A stretch of 64,000 bases of DNA, taken from contig NC_092591.1 of assembly GCF_047663525.1 (NCBI RefSeq), positions 28,429,001-28,493,000 of the forward strand, in the 5' to 3' direction. The notes beneath the pieces were generated by a model. That model did no database searches, had not been told where the DNA came from, and saw only the letters and a program-made list of their open reading frames with translations. Shown piece by piece: positions 23,025-36,000 of this stretch (positions are counted from its first letter, which is position 1; the number at the start of each line of letters is the position of its first letter). The stretch is from Anas platyrhynchos. Lineage: Eukaryota; Chordata; Aves; Anseriformes; Anatidae. Both the position numbers and the translations under genes were made by a program.

Positions 23025-25102
23025 TATATACAGGGCTTGTGTTTAAATCTGAGAGAAGTGGACTGATCCTCAGCCAGGTCAAACAAGACAATGTCCACTT
23101 CCTCTTTACATCTCCTTATCAACAATAAGCAGAAATTTGAAAAGCCTCAACCAACTGAAGATCTCAGCTTCTCAGCCTTGCTAAAATGATGGCTCCCCGG
23201 TGTGCTTTGCCCTCATTGCAAGGAGACAGAGCTGCTTCTGAGATGAAAACCATCACTGCTGCGAACTGTGGCAATGGAAAATGTCTGTTTGAACCAACAC
23301 CAGCTTTCAGCCCTCTCCTTCATTGTGGGTTTTAGCCACAAAAAAAGAGTAAGTGGTAATTGGGATTGTCTTGATTGAATAAAATGAGGTAATCTCAGTG
23401 AGATAAAAGAGGAAAGCCCCATGCTGATATTCAGGACTGCTACGCACGTGAAAACAGCAGTACAGCCTACAGCATCTTCCCTCGCCTAGTTAGCCTTCTA
23501 GCACGGTTGCAAATATCTTGCAGTGGAAGGAAAGGCATTGAGGGAGGAGAGCTGTCACTCCTAATCCCGCTCCCTTGGCGTGAGCGGAGCTTCACTGCTG
23601 ACTTTGGAAGCAGGATCAAGTTCAAAGTGATCCAAAGTATCACCAGCTATCTCCTGACAGTTACCAACACACCTTTGTCTAGCAGGGATTTAGAAGTAAT
23701 ATGCTTCGCCTAGTAGCTGCACATGTAAACATAGCCACTTGCTAGCACTGGGAAGCGATTCAGATACATGCGTGTGTGCATACAATATGTTTTCTGATGT
23801 GCATCACTCTCCAGAGAGAGACAATCTCCATTGTGAGCTCTGGCTCTTATTGTCCAGGTTACTGCTGCTGTCATTCCTCAGGCCAGCTGGCAGCTCACGT
23901 GACTCCTGCTTGCTTCAATAAAAAGGAAATTCTTGCAAAAGGCTGTCATTCCTTCTATTTTTCGGCACGAAGCCTGCCATTGCGCTCGGTTGTATAATAG
24001 GCTGCCGTCAGTAAGTCATTCAGTGCTGGGGGGAGATACTCCCCATGCAGCTGGCACTTGCCTTAGCACTGAAGATGGAGATGACCACGTGTTCCTCCAC
24101 AAGGAACCTGCCTGGCAGAGCCACCCATCCTCTGGTGTTTGTCACCACCCTTATCTGACCCTCAGCCACCTCTGGAGTAATGCAAGCATGGGTAAGGAAA
24201 AAAGCCTAAGGACACATAGAAGCAACAAGGAAAGAGCAAGGTATTTCTATAAAAGAACTCGCTAAGGTTTCCCTTGCCACCTGGCAGAAAGGTTCTTGGT
24301 TTTATTTTGGGCTTTGCTTCTATTTTAAATTCCATGTAGGCAGGCCTTGTCCACTGCTCTCTGCTGGCTGGACAGCTGATGAAGTTCTGTTGTACAAAAC
24401 AAACAAACAAAAAAAAAACAAACACCACAGGGGAGTGAGCAAATAATGCAGTTTTACCAGGAGGGGCTACCTCGTCAACTCTAAAGCCTAGTAGGAAAGA
24501 TCTCTGTTAAAACTTTACCACCGTTACCACTAACAGCCCACCCCAGGCCCATTTTTAATGTGAAGGGGTGGTTATGGACGGAAGGAGCGCACGCATGATA
24601 AAGAAGCCTGAAAGGCTGCAGTATCCCCTTCCCCAAAACTTCATCTGGAGGAGCAGCAAGTGGCCAGCACTTGCCTGGAGGTGTGAATGAACATTGCCGC
24701 TGCTTCCACACCTCTGTAATGACTTCTGCCATAGTGGCAGCAGGGAGGAGAACATGACAAACACCAAGCCATCGCACAAGGGAAGCTAAATGCCCAGAGA
24801 GCAGTCGGTTCTGCCCAACAAGACACAAGCTGCAAGTGTACTATTTCTTGTCCCAGGGGTAGAAGTACCCACTTGGACATCCCTAGCATGGGATGAGGGA
24901 TAGGAAGGGAGACCAAGGAGCAAGAAGGCAGATAACCTTCAACTCCTTGTTTTTAGAAACTGTGATCAAAACTTACTGCACGGAAGTGCAGCATTATCAT
25001 TTTGTTCACAGCTGGAAAAATGGCACCATCCAGGAATGCCTCGGTGGAAGCTGTAAGGAGGGCAGGTGTCAAGGGTTTTTTAATAGCTGCACCAACACCA
25101 AG

Positions 25103-25134
25103 AGAAAAACAAAACAAAACAAAACAAAAAAAAC
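25103..25134. repeat. (AAAAC)n microsatellite
   Basis: About five AAAAC units ending in an A-run, intergenic. Confidence 0.9.
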
Positions 25135-25431
25135 TTCCCTGCCCTGCAGTCAGTGTGCTTGCACTTACAAGTCCTGAATTTGCTGCTTGCTATGGGCAAA
25201 ACTACAGCTCTTGCACAAAGAAAGCAAAACCCCAGGAAGCAATTTGTAAGTGCTGCAGAGATTTACCCGGTGCTGAGCAGAGCGAGAGAGTGGTTTTGTC
25301 AGGATAAAACACGGAGCTGAACAGCAGGGACACAAACCCTGCAACCAAAACACCTGCAGGCCCCGTGAGCCTTCCTGGGGCTGGCATGAGGGGAACCTGG
25401 TTGTGGTACACACCTCAATGCTCAGACTTTT

Positions 25432-25489
25432 TTATCTGAGATTTTTATCTGAGATTTCTCTCAGATAGGAGAGAAATCCCTGGTTATCT
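25432..25489. promoter_or_regulatory. Cluster of four GATA-factor motifs with inverted repeat
   Basis: TTATCT occurs at 25432-25437, 25445-25450 and 25484-25489, and AGATAG at 25463-25468. Each fits WGATAR on one strand. A 13-bp duplication created the first two sites, and TATCTGAGA / TCTCAGATA form a 9-bp inverted repeat with a 4-base loop at 25446-25467. The cluster lies between two genes active in blood cells, so a regulatory role is plausible but inferred. Confidence 0.35.
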
Positions 25490-27780
25490 AGGCATAGGTG
25501 ATACAAAATGAATACATAAATAAACAGACAAATAATAAAGTTAACTGTTGGATTGTGCTTCAATTAATTGCCAATTATGCTCCAGCAATTAGTTCTACTA
25601 TTGTCAGCTGGACAATGGCAGCCTGGCCTCTATATATATGAGCTGCCCTAGTGACAGCATCAGTTTGCACTGAAATGAAATTTTCCTTTTTTTGTACAAC
25701 CCTGATTCGCACCCAGAGCAAGCTATACTACTGAGCAAATCCTTCTGAAGCCTTAACCTGGATGGACTTCTCTGCAGTTCGTGTGGTAGGGAAGCCATCT
25801 CCTGCCAAGGCAAAACAGTGGTTCTAAGCATCTCTATTTCTGCTAAACTTATTTAGCAAGAGGGCTCTGCCCAAGCTCCAGCTGCAGCCTTCCCTTAGTT
25901 TGTGTGCATCCTTCTAAGGCAAATCCCCCCCTTGCTCTCCTTAGCATCACTAAACGCTGCTGTTGTTTAACCCTGAAGCGCACCAGTTTGCTGGCAGACA
26001 CATTCATTTTCTTTTTAGCCGCGTTATATCAGCAACAAGCTATTCCAGCCTTTATTCACCTGCTAATGAATTATACATTGATGACACAACAGCAGCTCCC
26101 TGAGCTGCGCTGCTGAGCTGGGCTCTCGCTTTCCTGCATCGCGTCTCACAGCAAAGCCCAGCTCAGCCCTCTCAGATGTGCTGGGAAAGAAGAGGAAATA
26201 TCTGTGCTGGATTGAGAAACCTGCTTGGGTTTGCTTTCTCTTGTTCACCACTGGTGCCTTCTGGAAACAGCTCCTCCACTTGCATCAGACCCAGCCCTGG
26301 CAGCCGACAGTACCAGGAGCTTCCCCAGCACCTCCTCCTCTTTGTATAACCTTGCCATTGCCACAGACATGTTGATGTAAATATTTAAAGATGGCAGAGA
26401 GGCTGCATGGACTGGCACTGGTTGTTGAGTTTATTAGAAACAGAAACTTCAGGCACAGCTACAGGTTTCTGCTTGCCTCGTCCCCTGCCCAAAACACAAC
26501 CCCCCTCCTGCTGCCATGGGGCTTGGGCTGAATTTGCAGATCAGGAATTTTCCAGTTTGCCTTGAGATGAGCAGGCACCAGGATATCCCCAAAAAGATTT
26601 CCTGGAGATGACTCTTTAGCTGCGTGGGTGAGATTCTTGATGTTATTTATTTTTTCTGCTGAAAATGTAAGTGCTGGCTGTGTCCCTGCTGCTGTGCACA
26701 CTTGCCCTTCTGCTCCTTGGCTGGGAAAGCAGATTAAAAAAAAAATAGGAAGCAAGTCATCTCCCTTGCTCTTTGCTTTCACCTCCAGGGCGAGCTCTGC
26801 TGTTTCCCCACATGATCTCCCACTATCTAGAAACTGGATAATGACCTGCAGCTAAATGTCACTAGAGGGGAACTCCCTGAGATGACAGAGCTCCCTGTCA
26901 CTGCAGGCAAGGCCACTTGCTCTCATCACCTTGGAAAAACAGAACTGTTGGCTGCCTAGGAAGTCATCCTGATGTTACCATCAGTCCCACATGTTACATG
27001 GGACTATAAGCCTCCTGCAGGGTGAATTTCTGTGCTGTACAATTCCTTTGCATGCATCTCTACTTAAAGATTTTTGGTGATGCTGCTGTGTGGTTGGTTT
27101 TTTGTTTGTTTGTTTGTTTTTCTAATGCGGCAGGTAAAGTTGAAACGTGGGCTATTTCTTTCATACTTGGCACAGAAAATAAGAGGCAGTGATTAACAGC
27201 TAACCAGGATACCTCATAAAAAAGCACGTATTTTATCTTCATGGTGTATAGCCAGACCTTTTTGCATCATCTTTGTGCTGGAGGAGGGCAAAGGGAGGAC
27301 TGCCAGGTACTTATGTCAAGACCAAATCCACCAGCACAGCACACTGCGTGGCTGGAGGCCCCGTGGTCCACGGAGGATGAGGGACTCCCATCTTCTCCCC
27401 CACATCTCCTGCTGGCCCTGGACAGGTCCTCAGTGTGTGTTTGTAGAGCCAGCATTGATGTTAATTATTTCATGCCCTCATAACCGGCTTTCTAGCCATG
27501 TGTACAAAGTGGGGAGGTGATGCCCAAGCACCTTCACCATCACTCTTCTTTTAGCCAAAGGCCACCGCTGCTGTTTGGAAAGCACAACCAGGGTTTTTCT
27601 AACACAGAGCTGCTCAAAGAGCTGCTAGGCATCTCGCCTGGAGAAGCTGGCTGGGATACAAAGGGACGGGGCTCCTGGCATCCTCATGGTAAGGGCTGGG
27701 AGGCAGCTCAGCCATGGCCTTGCTTTAATGGGCCCCCGTGAGTCACTCCATGGGTGTTGGCTGTGCCAAAATCCACAAAA

Positions 27781-27809
27781 TTGACACTGACTTTTAGAAA
27801 CAGTGTCAA
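27781..27809. repeat. Perfect 9-bp inverted repeat (hairpin)
   Basis: TTGACACTG at 27781-27789 and its exact reverse complement CAGTGTCAA at 27801-27809 flank an 11-base loop. An A19 run follows at 27821-27839. Confidence 0.8.
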
Positions 27810-29719
27810 AAAGAGAAGGGAAAAAAAAAAAAAAAAAAAGCCCAGCAGATGGAGGACAAACACTGTGAGCATCTCTGGCCTCTACTGCTTTACTCCAAAC
27901 CACAATTGTGAAAGCACATTTAAATGGCTGCTCTTGGGGGAAGGGGCGGGGTTTTTTGGACTTTGAGGCCTGTTTTACTTCTTCTTCACCTCTTTTTAGG
28001 CCCTGATTTTAAGCTTTCTGCAGTCTTTGTAAGTTAGGTAACTCCTTCACAGGCTTGCCTTTTGGGTAAACAAATCTGTGTTAGCATAGTGCCCTGCAGA
28101 AAACCTGACTTTAACCCTTCCTCCAAGAGAGGGAAATCCCCAGCCTGACCCACAACACCTGCACTCCTTACCCACATGTGACCCGTGCACCCTTAGTGTG
28201 CAAATTAGTTTTACTTCCACAACAGCCTCTTCACAAAGAGCTGTTAACACTGCTGGGAAACTTGGAAACACATTTCTGGTCCTCTAAGGTCTGTCGGGCC
28301 AGCAGTATGGCACGAGAAATATGCAACATCTGAACCGACATATAAGCTGGGGAAACGCTCTGCAAAGGAATATGTGGACAAAGGTTGAAATTCTTTCCCA
28401 CTGGGGAGTTGTGGAGGGGACTTTGCAGGGACTTTGCTGGGGCAGCCAGGCTCGGATACAGTGGGTGTCAGCCCAGAGCTGGGCAATGTAGGAGATGGGG
28501 GCTGTGAGCCTCCAGCCTGAGCCAGATGAAGCAGATGGCTCAGGCCTACAAGCATCCCAGAAACAGGACTGCCTTAGCTCTGAGCTGAATTGTTCATTAA
28601 TACAGTTTTTGGAGCGCATGAGAAGTTTTGTTCATCGTTTGCCACTTTCCATATGAAAAAAATAAAAGGAAGAAAGCAAGAAAAAAGCAACAGTGGCACC
28701 CCCATGCCCTCCAGGAAACCCAAGCTCCCCGAAGGAAGCTTCAATGCCAACTTTGTGGCAGTGATTGCAGCTCAGGCCACCAGCTCTCCAGCACCCAGGT
28801 GTGATTTGAGCATCCTTTTTGGCCTTATAACCTCCAGAGCTCAGTGTGCTGCCACCAAAGGCCTTATCGGCCTGCAGCTGGTTCCTTCCTCTCCCTGCCA
28901 CAAACTGCACATTTGTTTAGGGGAACATTCACAGTTTTGGCAGAAAAAAGGTGTGTTGGGGTCCTGTGCTGCAGCGAGGGAGAGACTTTGGGATCCTGCT
29001 GTTATCCTTTGGATCAACAGGCAGGAGCTGCACGGGATGAGGGATCATTCTGATAATTTGGGCTAGCAGCTATGTGCCTTGTGAGCCTCTGGCTTCGTTG
29101 GTTAGGCTGCATGAGTGAATAGGGTTAAGAGACAAAGGATTTATGCGTCCATGTCAAGCCCACAACCAGGGACGTATTCAGCATTAGTAATGAGGGAATT
29201 GGGCCAGCTTCTGCTCACCCCCAGTCCCCACCTCCACGAAGTGCCGTAGCTGGTCCGGAGGGGTTCAGAAGGGTTCAGAAGAATGTCCTAGGCAAATCAT
29301 CCACTGGGGAAATGGGACAGTTTTGGAACAAACTGATTTAATTTTCAGCATGCATGTGTAGGAAACGTGTGCTTAGCGATTGGGTCAAACTCCTGCTGAG
29401 AAGGTGTGCTCAGGCCCCACCAACAGGCAGGACAGGCTGCAGGTTTTAGGCTCGGAAGCTGTTCTCTGAAATGCCGATGCATGGGCAGAACTGAAATGCA
29501 AATGTGTGCCCCAAATGCCTTGGGTGGCGAGCCCTGTCCCCCACCCCCCCAGACAGTCAGTGCCTGAGCAGATCAGCAACTGATCAGCAGCATCAGCTGG
29601 GTAATGAACTGGGGGCAATTTTTTCACGCAAGGCTTGGGAAGATGAGTTTTAATGCAGAGGGGATGAAACAAAAATAAAAAGGAAAAAAGAAAAAGCGTT
29701 GGGGGGAAAAAAAAATAAG

Positions 29720-30060
29720 CTGAAACCATTGGGGGAAAAAAAAAAAAAAAGTGAGGAGGGGGAAGCGAGAGGCGGCCCCCCTGCTAAGGGGGGGAGAAGG
29801 ATGAGGAGGAGGAGCAGGAGGAGGAAGGCAGGGGGCGGTCCGGGGGTGGGCTCTCCCCGCCGCGCCGCCGCCCCAGCCCCACCACGGCCGCAGAGAGCGA
29901 GCCGCCGCCGCAGGAGTCACCATGGGAGTAGAAGGCTGCACCAAGTGCATCAAATACCTCCTCTTCGTCTTCAACTTCATCTTCTGGGTGAGCCCCGCCG
30001 CGGGGGAGGGGGGCGGCGGCTGCCAAGGGGGCTGCGGCGCGGCTAGACTCGGCTCGGCTC
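29720..30060 (+). promoter_or_regulatory. CD81: CD81 CpG-island promoter region
   Basis: Around the CD81 start codon the sequence becomes very GC- and CpG-rich (for example 29854-29912 and 29996-30062). An inverted CCAAT box (ATTGG, 29728-29732), a GC box GGGGGCGGTC (29831-29840) and a GGGGGTGGG KLF/Sp-type site (29842-29850) precede the ATG. No TATA box is evident. A purine-rich GGAGGA tract spans about 29745-29833. The transcription start probably lies between 29800 and 29910, but it cannot be fixed without transcript data. Confidence 0.7.
29922..29987 (+). CDS. CD81: CD81 coding exon 1
   Basis: The ATG at 29922 has A at -3 and G at +4. The exon encodes 22 residues, [17 protein letters not shown] and the start of TM1, with Cys6 and Cys9 as likely palmitoylation sites. 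The donor GTGAGC at 29988 leaves phase 0. The peptide matches mammalian CD81 almost exactly. Confidence 0.97.
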
Positions 30061-33000
30061 GGCTGTTTTTAGCCGGGTTTTTTCCATTCCTCCCTCCCCC
30101 CGTGCGAAGACCTGCGTGGTGTTGGGGTTTTTTTTGGGGGGTGGGAGAAGTGGAGGGGGGGGGGCACGTTTATCCTTTGCTTTTTTTTTTTTTTTAATGC
30201 GTGCAAACACATCTAGATATAATTATTTATTTGCATGCATCTACATATACACCTAGACGGCATTTTCATATATATATATACCTACATCTCTGCACTTATA
30301 TGGCATTCATGGATGTATATGTTTATATATTTACATGCACCCTTCTCAGCACGAGGCTGGGGGGCATTCCCCCCCCCCCAGACCCCCTGTTGTTGCCGTG
30401 GGGTTCCCTTCCACCACTCAGGGGTGGATGGGGCGAGCCCCCTGCCCTGGAGGTGCTGGAGGGGAGAAGGGGCTTAAAAATAGGGGTGGATGAGGCTGCT
30501 GCTGCCCCTCGATGCCCCACGTTGGGTTGGAGCTGGGCGCTGCCTCCCGAGAAGTTATTTGGGTCCGCAGCTGTTTCCCATGGTGGGGAGGCTTGCTTCC
30601 CTGGAAAAGTTTCCTGGGGAATAATTCATCCCTGGGGTGGCTGGACCTGGGCACGGTGGTGGCAGCGGGGCCTCCCGCACAGGAGGAAGGTCACTGGCGG
30701 TGGGTTTCTGCACAGTCTTTCCCAATTCTGGGTTAGCAGGCTCTGGATTTTCTGCCGCATCTCAAATCCGGTCTGAATTCAGGCTCTGCTTCGCCTTTCT
30801 CCTGGGGTAGCGCTGACTGAGGGGAGCGGTGACGGCAGCAGTGTTAATTGGTACCCGATGCGCTGCCAGCTGCAGGATGCCTGTGGGACCTGTCTGCTTT
30901 TAACCTCTTTCTCTTCCCGCGCGATGGAGCTTGGTGGCCCCCTCCCCGAAATGCCTGCCCGTGTCGTTCCTCCCGCCTTATGGCGCTTGTCCGGGGGCTT
31001 TTCCATCCCTTCTGCGCCTCATTTCCTGCCATTCTTGCTGCTCAAGTGTGGATGCGAGGGAGGAAGGGTCAGGAGGCCTTTGCATGTGGTTTACTGAATA
31101 ACTTACCTTTTATTAAACCAGCACGTTGCTTCCTTCCTGTTTTCTTTCCCCCTTATGGCTTCTGCTTTGACCCGCCGGCTACCCGAAATGCTGCCCCAGC
31201 ACTCGCTTGCCAGCAGCTGGCTCCCTCAGGCTGCCTCCCGTGCAGATGGTGAGCCTGGGCTTCGTTAGCATTAATGATGCTCGCTGCCAGGCACAACAGT
31301 GGGTGAACAACAGGTCTGATGGCTTGCAGATCCTTCTGGTTTTCTTCAAGCAGAATTCATGGGGTAGCACCTTGCACCCCACCTGGGGGGGGTGGGATGC
31401 TTTGGTCACCACCGTGGCACCAAGACCCTACAAGAGCTGGCGTTGTAAGGTCAGGAGGTGGCACCGACATCCCTCTGTGCAGGGTGATTGGGCTCCCTGC
31501 AGGGTGGCTGTGTGGGTATCCCAGTCCTGGGGTAAGCCCTAAGTCGAAGGGAGGTGTGAGACATGGGATTTTGTGTAAGCTGCTCGGTATGCAAGGGCTG
31601 CTGGGCTCCTCGCGCTCGTTTGCTTATCATTTGCTCGGCGCTGAATCGAGGTCGGGCGCTGCTGGCGAAAACAAGCGCGAGGCAGAGCCAGAAGTTTGGC
31701 AGGCGCAGGGGCTTCGCCAAAAGGCAGCTGGCTTCGGAAGGAAGGAAGCAATTCTAAACCATCGCTGTGTTAACAAATGAGAAAGAAACTCCGATAACTT
31801 ACTGAAGTGGCCCTGTTGTCTTGCTGGAGTGTAAATAAACCAACACCCCCTGGCAGCATGGGGCGAGGGGCGGGGGGTGGCTGAACAAAGCCGCTGTGTT
31901 GAAAAGCAAAAGGAAAAGGCTGCCCCAGTGCCAGATCCTTGGGGCACCTCGGCAGCCTGCCTGCCTGGGATTTGTCTCTCTTTTTGTGTTGTTTTTCCCT
32001 TGTGTGTGTGTTTTGGGAAGAAGCAGCCAGGCTGGGCTTGGTTGTCCGCTGGGAGGGGCGAGTGGCTATGCTGTGGTAACTCCCAAGGACCACGCATACC
32101 ATTGAGAGATGTGAGGCTTGGTAGGGTGCCCAAAGCTCTGTAAAGCTTTCAGAAGCCCCACTGCACCTCCAGGTCTTTGGTAGAGCACTTTGGGCCTGTG
32201 GCCAGGCTCCCGGTGGAGCTTGGTGCCCGCGTCCTTCGCGGCAGCATCGCTTGGACTGAAGCTGTGGAGGAGGCCAAGGGCAGCACCTGGGGCACCTCAC
32301 CCGGTTAGCAAAACACAGAGCTGATAAAGGAAAAGCTTTTGTGTACTGCAAACTTGCCCTGAAACCTTGGTTTCAGGAAAAAAAAAAAAAAAAAACTTGA
32401 ACTGTGCTTCTGGTTTTCCTTGCATGGCTGATATAAGCACTGGGCTAGGGATACTTTGAGGGACAAAGGTTTTCTGGGGGTGGCTCGGGAGCAAGCTGCC
32501 AAACACAGGTCTTGGGGTTTTGCTGGTGGACCAGGCGGTCCTGGCTCGTTCTTCAGCCTGGAGCTGGCAGGAGCAGGGCGTGCGGTGGGGCAGAGCCCTT
32601 TCTCCACCGCACTCTTGGCAGCAGCCACGCAGGCGGCTGGGCTTCGGCCGCCCACCGAAGTGAGTCGAAGCCCACAGAGTCTGGCTGGACTGACCACTGT
32701 GGCGAAGCGTCCCCAGAGAGGCTGAAGGAAGCCGGATGGCTATTTTAAAATGTAATTAAACATAACCAAGGAGAAATTGGCTTGCTCCGAGAAGGCTCGC
32801 CCAGCCCATTAGCTAACTCGGTCAGTGGCAGCCTTCCAGGTCCGGAGCAGCGCTGGCTGCTCTGCCATGGAGGTGTCTAATTAAAAGAGCTCACTCCTAA
32901 TGCCATTTTCCAGGCAATGCACAACTATTTGCTCTTGCTTGTGTTGTCTGTGGTATGGGTAGGGTGTGAAAGAGAAGAGCAGAGGGAACACGAAAGTGAA

Positions 33001-36000
33001 AAACCACCGTCCTGAGAGGGAGGATCTCAGGGGAATGTATTGTGAGAAGGGATGGAGGAACCGATATTTTCTCATCTTGTGCAACTCTGGAAAAATGTGT
33101 TGGTCATCTTCTGGAGTCTGCACGCCATGCACAAAGGTGTCTGGCTTTGGCATCAGGGGAAGGCAGTGAGCCCACGCTTCCTCCCCTCTGGGTGGCGGTT
33201 GCGGTCCCGGTGTGACAGTTCTGCCCCCAGGGGTGACCTCGCCGCCTGGGTGTGCCGAGGAGGGCGGTGGGTGCTGCTGCCACGAGTTTAAATGAGGTGA
33301 CGGAAATGAGGAGGAAGAGCTGGTGGTTAGAGTGATGTGCAGCGCTCTGAAGCACTGCTCAGAAGTAACTCGTCGGATTTGTAACAACAGCTCGACTTCT
33401 GTTCAGGTTGCAGCCCCACATGCATGCCTGTGCTGGAAACTGCTTCGGTTGTATTAGTCATAGCGTGTCACAGGCTTTTCCAGTGTGGAGCGGGGGTTTT
33501 TGTTTTGATTCTTGGTCTCCCAGGGAATTGCACACAGCATTGCGAACGCCAAGGCCACAGCACTTTGCCAGCATCTCCTTGCAGTGATTTGGGTTTGGTG
33601 GGGTTGGGCAATGCACAGCCCAACCCAGCGTATCTCCGTGTGCCTTGGAACATGGCTATTTAATGCCTCTCTTTGTAGAGCAAGGGAAATGTTTTCTTAG
33701 TGTGTGGAGAGGCTCAGGACCCGGATCCAGGCTTTCCTCCTGGTGACTCCCTGCACTGTGTTTCTGGGCTCGCTATCAAATGAACGCAGCCCTACCATCA
33801 CTTGCAAAACCTTAAGTCTCTGCATGACGAAGCTTATTTAACCGGGTCTTTCAAAGAGACCGATGCTTCATCATCAAAAATACCTGACTTCACTGCATGA
33901 GCTGCACTGAAATCACCAGGGGGGAGCATCTCTGGCAGCTGAGTGAGGGGGGTTATTCTGGCTTCCTGGGGTGGTTCTTCTGCCAGCCACCTAACGCTCA
34001 CCTGTGCAAGAGCATGAAGGCACGCACAGCGCCTTCAGACACACTTTGATCCTATGATGAAAGGCGCTGTGCAAGCACCTTTCACCCTTATTAAAAAGGG
34101 AAAGCAGTTGTATTGTAGTTAAACGCTTGTGCGTGTGGCCAAATTAATTTTAAAACAGTATCTGAAATTGTTTTCCAGCGGGGCAGTTAACCCTTGCTGG
34201 TAGATGCCAATGTGTAGGGCTGCTTCTGGCTGAGGTGGTTGAAGAGCATCCCATGGTCTGAGCACCCTGCTGGTGCGTTGGACACCAGGTTCCCACTCTC
34301 TTCTTCCTCCTCTTCCTCCTCCTCAGTCTTTATTTGGCACCCTGCCTGCCTCTACTCCGGGATCATCGTTTCTTCCAGCTTGTTTGGAGGAGCTGTGCAG
34401 TTTTGTTGGGTTGGTAACTATAGGCACCAGTGGAGAATTTAGCCCAGCTCTGCGGCTGTATTAATAGCCACTGCTGGAAGGTGGCCATGGCTGAGCCACT
34501 CTCAAAGTGGAGCGTGGGCGCAGTAGTGCCTTCCTCCCCTTGTGTGAAGAAAATGGGGCTTTTTTGCCTCCGTTTCTGGACAGGCTTTGCCTCTGTGTTT
34601 TCAACCGTGTGGTCTGATCTTTGCCTGTCATCAAACGTCACGGTTGCAGAAGATGGCAGAAAGGTCTCGTCTGCCCTTTCCAAGAAAAGTGTTGTTGTGG
34701 CTTGTGAGTGCCTGTGTCAAGTTCAACAATGAAGTTTTTATGTTTTGTGACCATTTTCAGTCCAACTGCACCCGAATTTGTCTGATTTAAGTCACTTATT
34801 CTGCTCTCATCCCCTCCAAATCTTTGTATGAGTCTGATGCGTTGGTGCTCCTGCTCATCCCATGGTCACCACATCCTCCACGTCACCGAGCAGAGCTCAA
34901 TGCAACTCGATGTGATGAACATGGGGACCATCCACAGTGCTCGTCTCCTTAAAATTTTAAGGAACCTTCAGCATGAGGTTCTGCTATCTCAATGTGAAGA
35001 CCATGACAGCATCAAACCCATGTTCCTACAGGCTGCCCTTTGCTTTTGGCATTCAGCTCTTAGCACAGGGGATATCGAGTCCCGAGCTCCTTAAGCACTT
35101 CTATGGGTGAATCTCTTCACCTTAGCTGAGAAATTCGGCTTCTGCTCTGCCGGGAGCGAGGTGCAGGGCAGGTATGCCAGCTTGGCAGTACCTGTCTGCA
35201 GCCTGCATCTACGCGTATGCCCTGCTGCAAACGTGCTCTGCTCTGGGCCCCAGCTCTGTCTAGGTATTGCTGCAAAACCTGCAAGGTCCTAGTGCGTGCC
35301 TTGGCAGGCTGTGTGTGCATGTGGATTGCCTCTTCCAGAGATGGAGTTGCATTAATTTATGAACCTCTGTCTCCTTTACTTTTTGCTTCCGCTCACATTG
35401 GATGGATCTTATGAAGATCCATCTACAAAATGATTCTTTGTTATTTACGCTGCGCATACTGGATAATAGGATATCTGCTTTTCCATCCAGAGCCCAATAA
35501 GAGCTGGGAGCAAAACATTCAACCTCAATTTAGCACTTAATTCCTGGTTGCTCGTGTGATGAGACGCTTCAGCTATGGTGAGCTGCTTCATCTTTCTGCG
35601 CCCCAATTCCCAGCACCCCAAAGAGGAGGGATCTCTGGTTTTGCGTCATCTCAGCCACTTTGCAGCTTGTGTTGGAGAGGAGCCGCATGGTGCCAGTGCT
35701 CAGTAGTTCAGGGAAGCTGCTACGAGCAAGAAAACTTAACATCTAATCTTTGACCCAAGTCTTAAAACACCCCAAAACAGTGTCAGTGTTGGTGATGTCA
35801 GTGCTTTGTTTCTCCACTCTGGGAGATGGTTTGGGGTCACTGTGGTGAGTCTGTCCACAAGCAATACGCAGCCTGCCTGGGCTGTGCAAGAGGGAATGAG
35901 GCAGCATCTCCACAAAAACTCCTTTGGTTGCGTTTTTGCTGTGTGCCCTGATGCTGGTGGTAATGGAGGGGTGAGGAAAGTGACGTCCCAGTGGGAGGAC

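Larger units (their letters stand above)
22134..29699. other. TSPAN32-CD81 intergenic region
   Basis: About 7.6 kb with no coding exon recognised on either strand. It holds the presumed TSPAN32 3' UTR, simple CAAA, AAAAC and GTTT repeats (near 24395-24424, 25103-25134 and 27100-27121), an A19 run at 27821-27839, a GATA-motif cluster at 25432-25489 and a perfect hairpin at 27781-27809. Any longer reading frame has no recognisable domain. Confidence 0.7.

Noticed and set aside
28590..29066. 158-codon frame upstream of the CD81 promoter
   Set aside because: No domain, no conserved motif and a poor start context; considered as an alternative CD81 5' exon, but there is no reason to join it.
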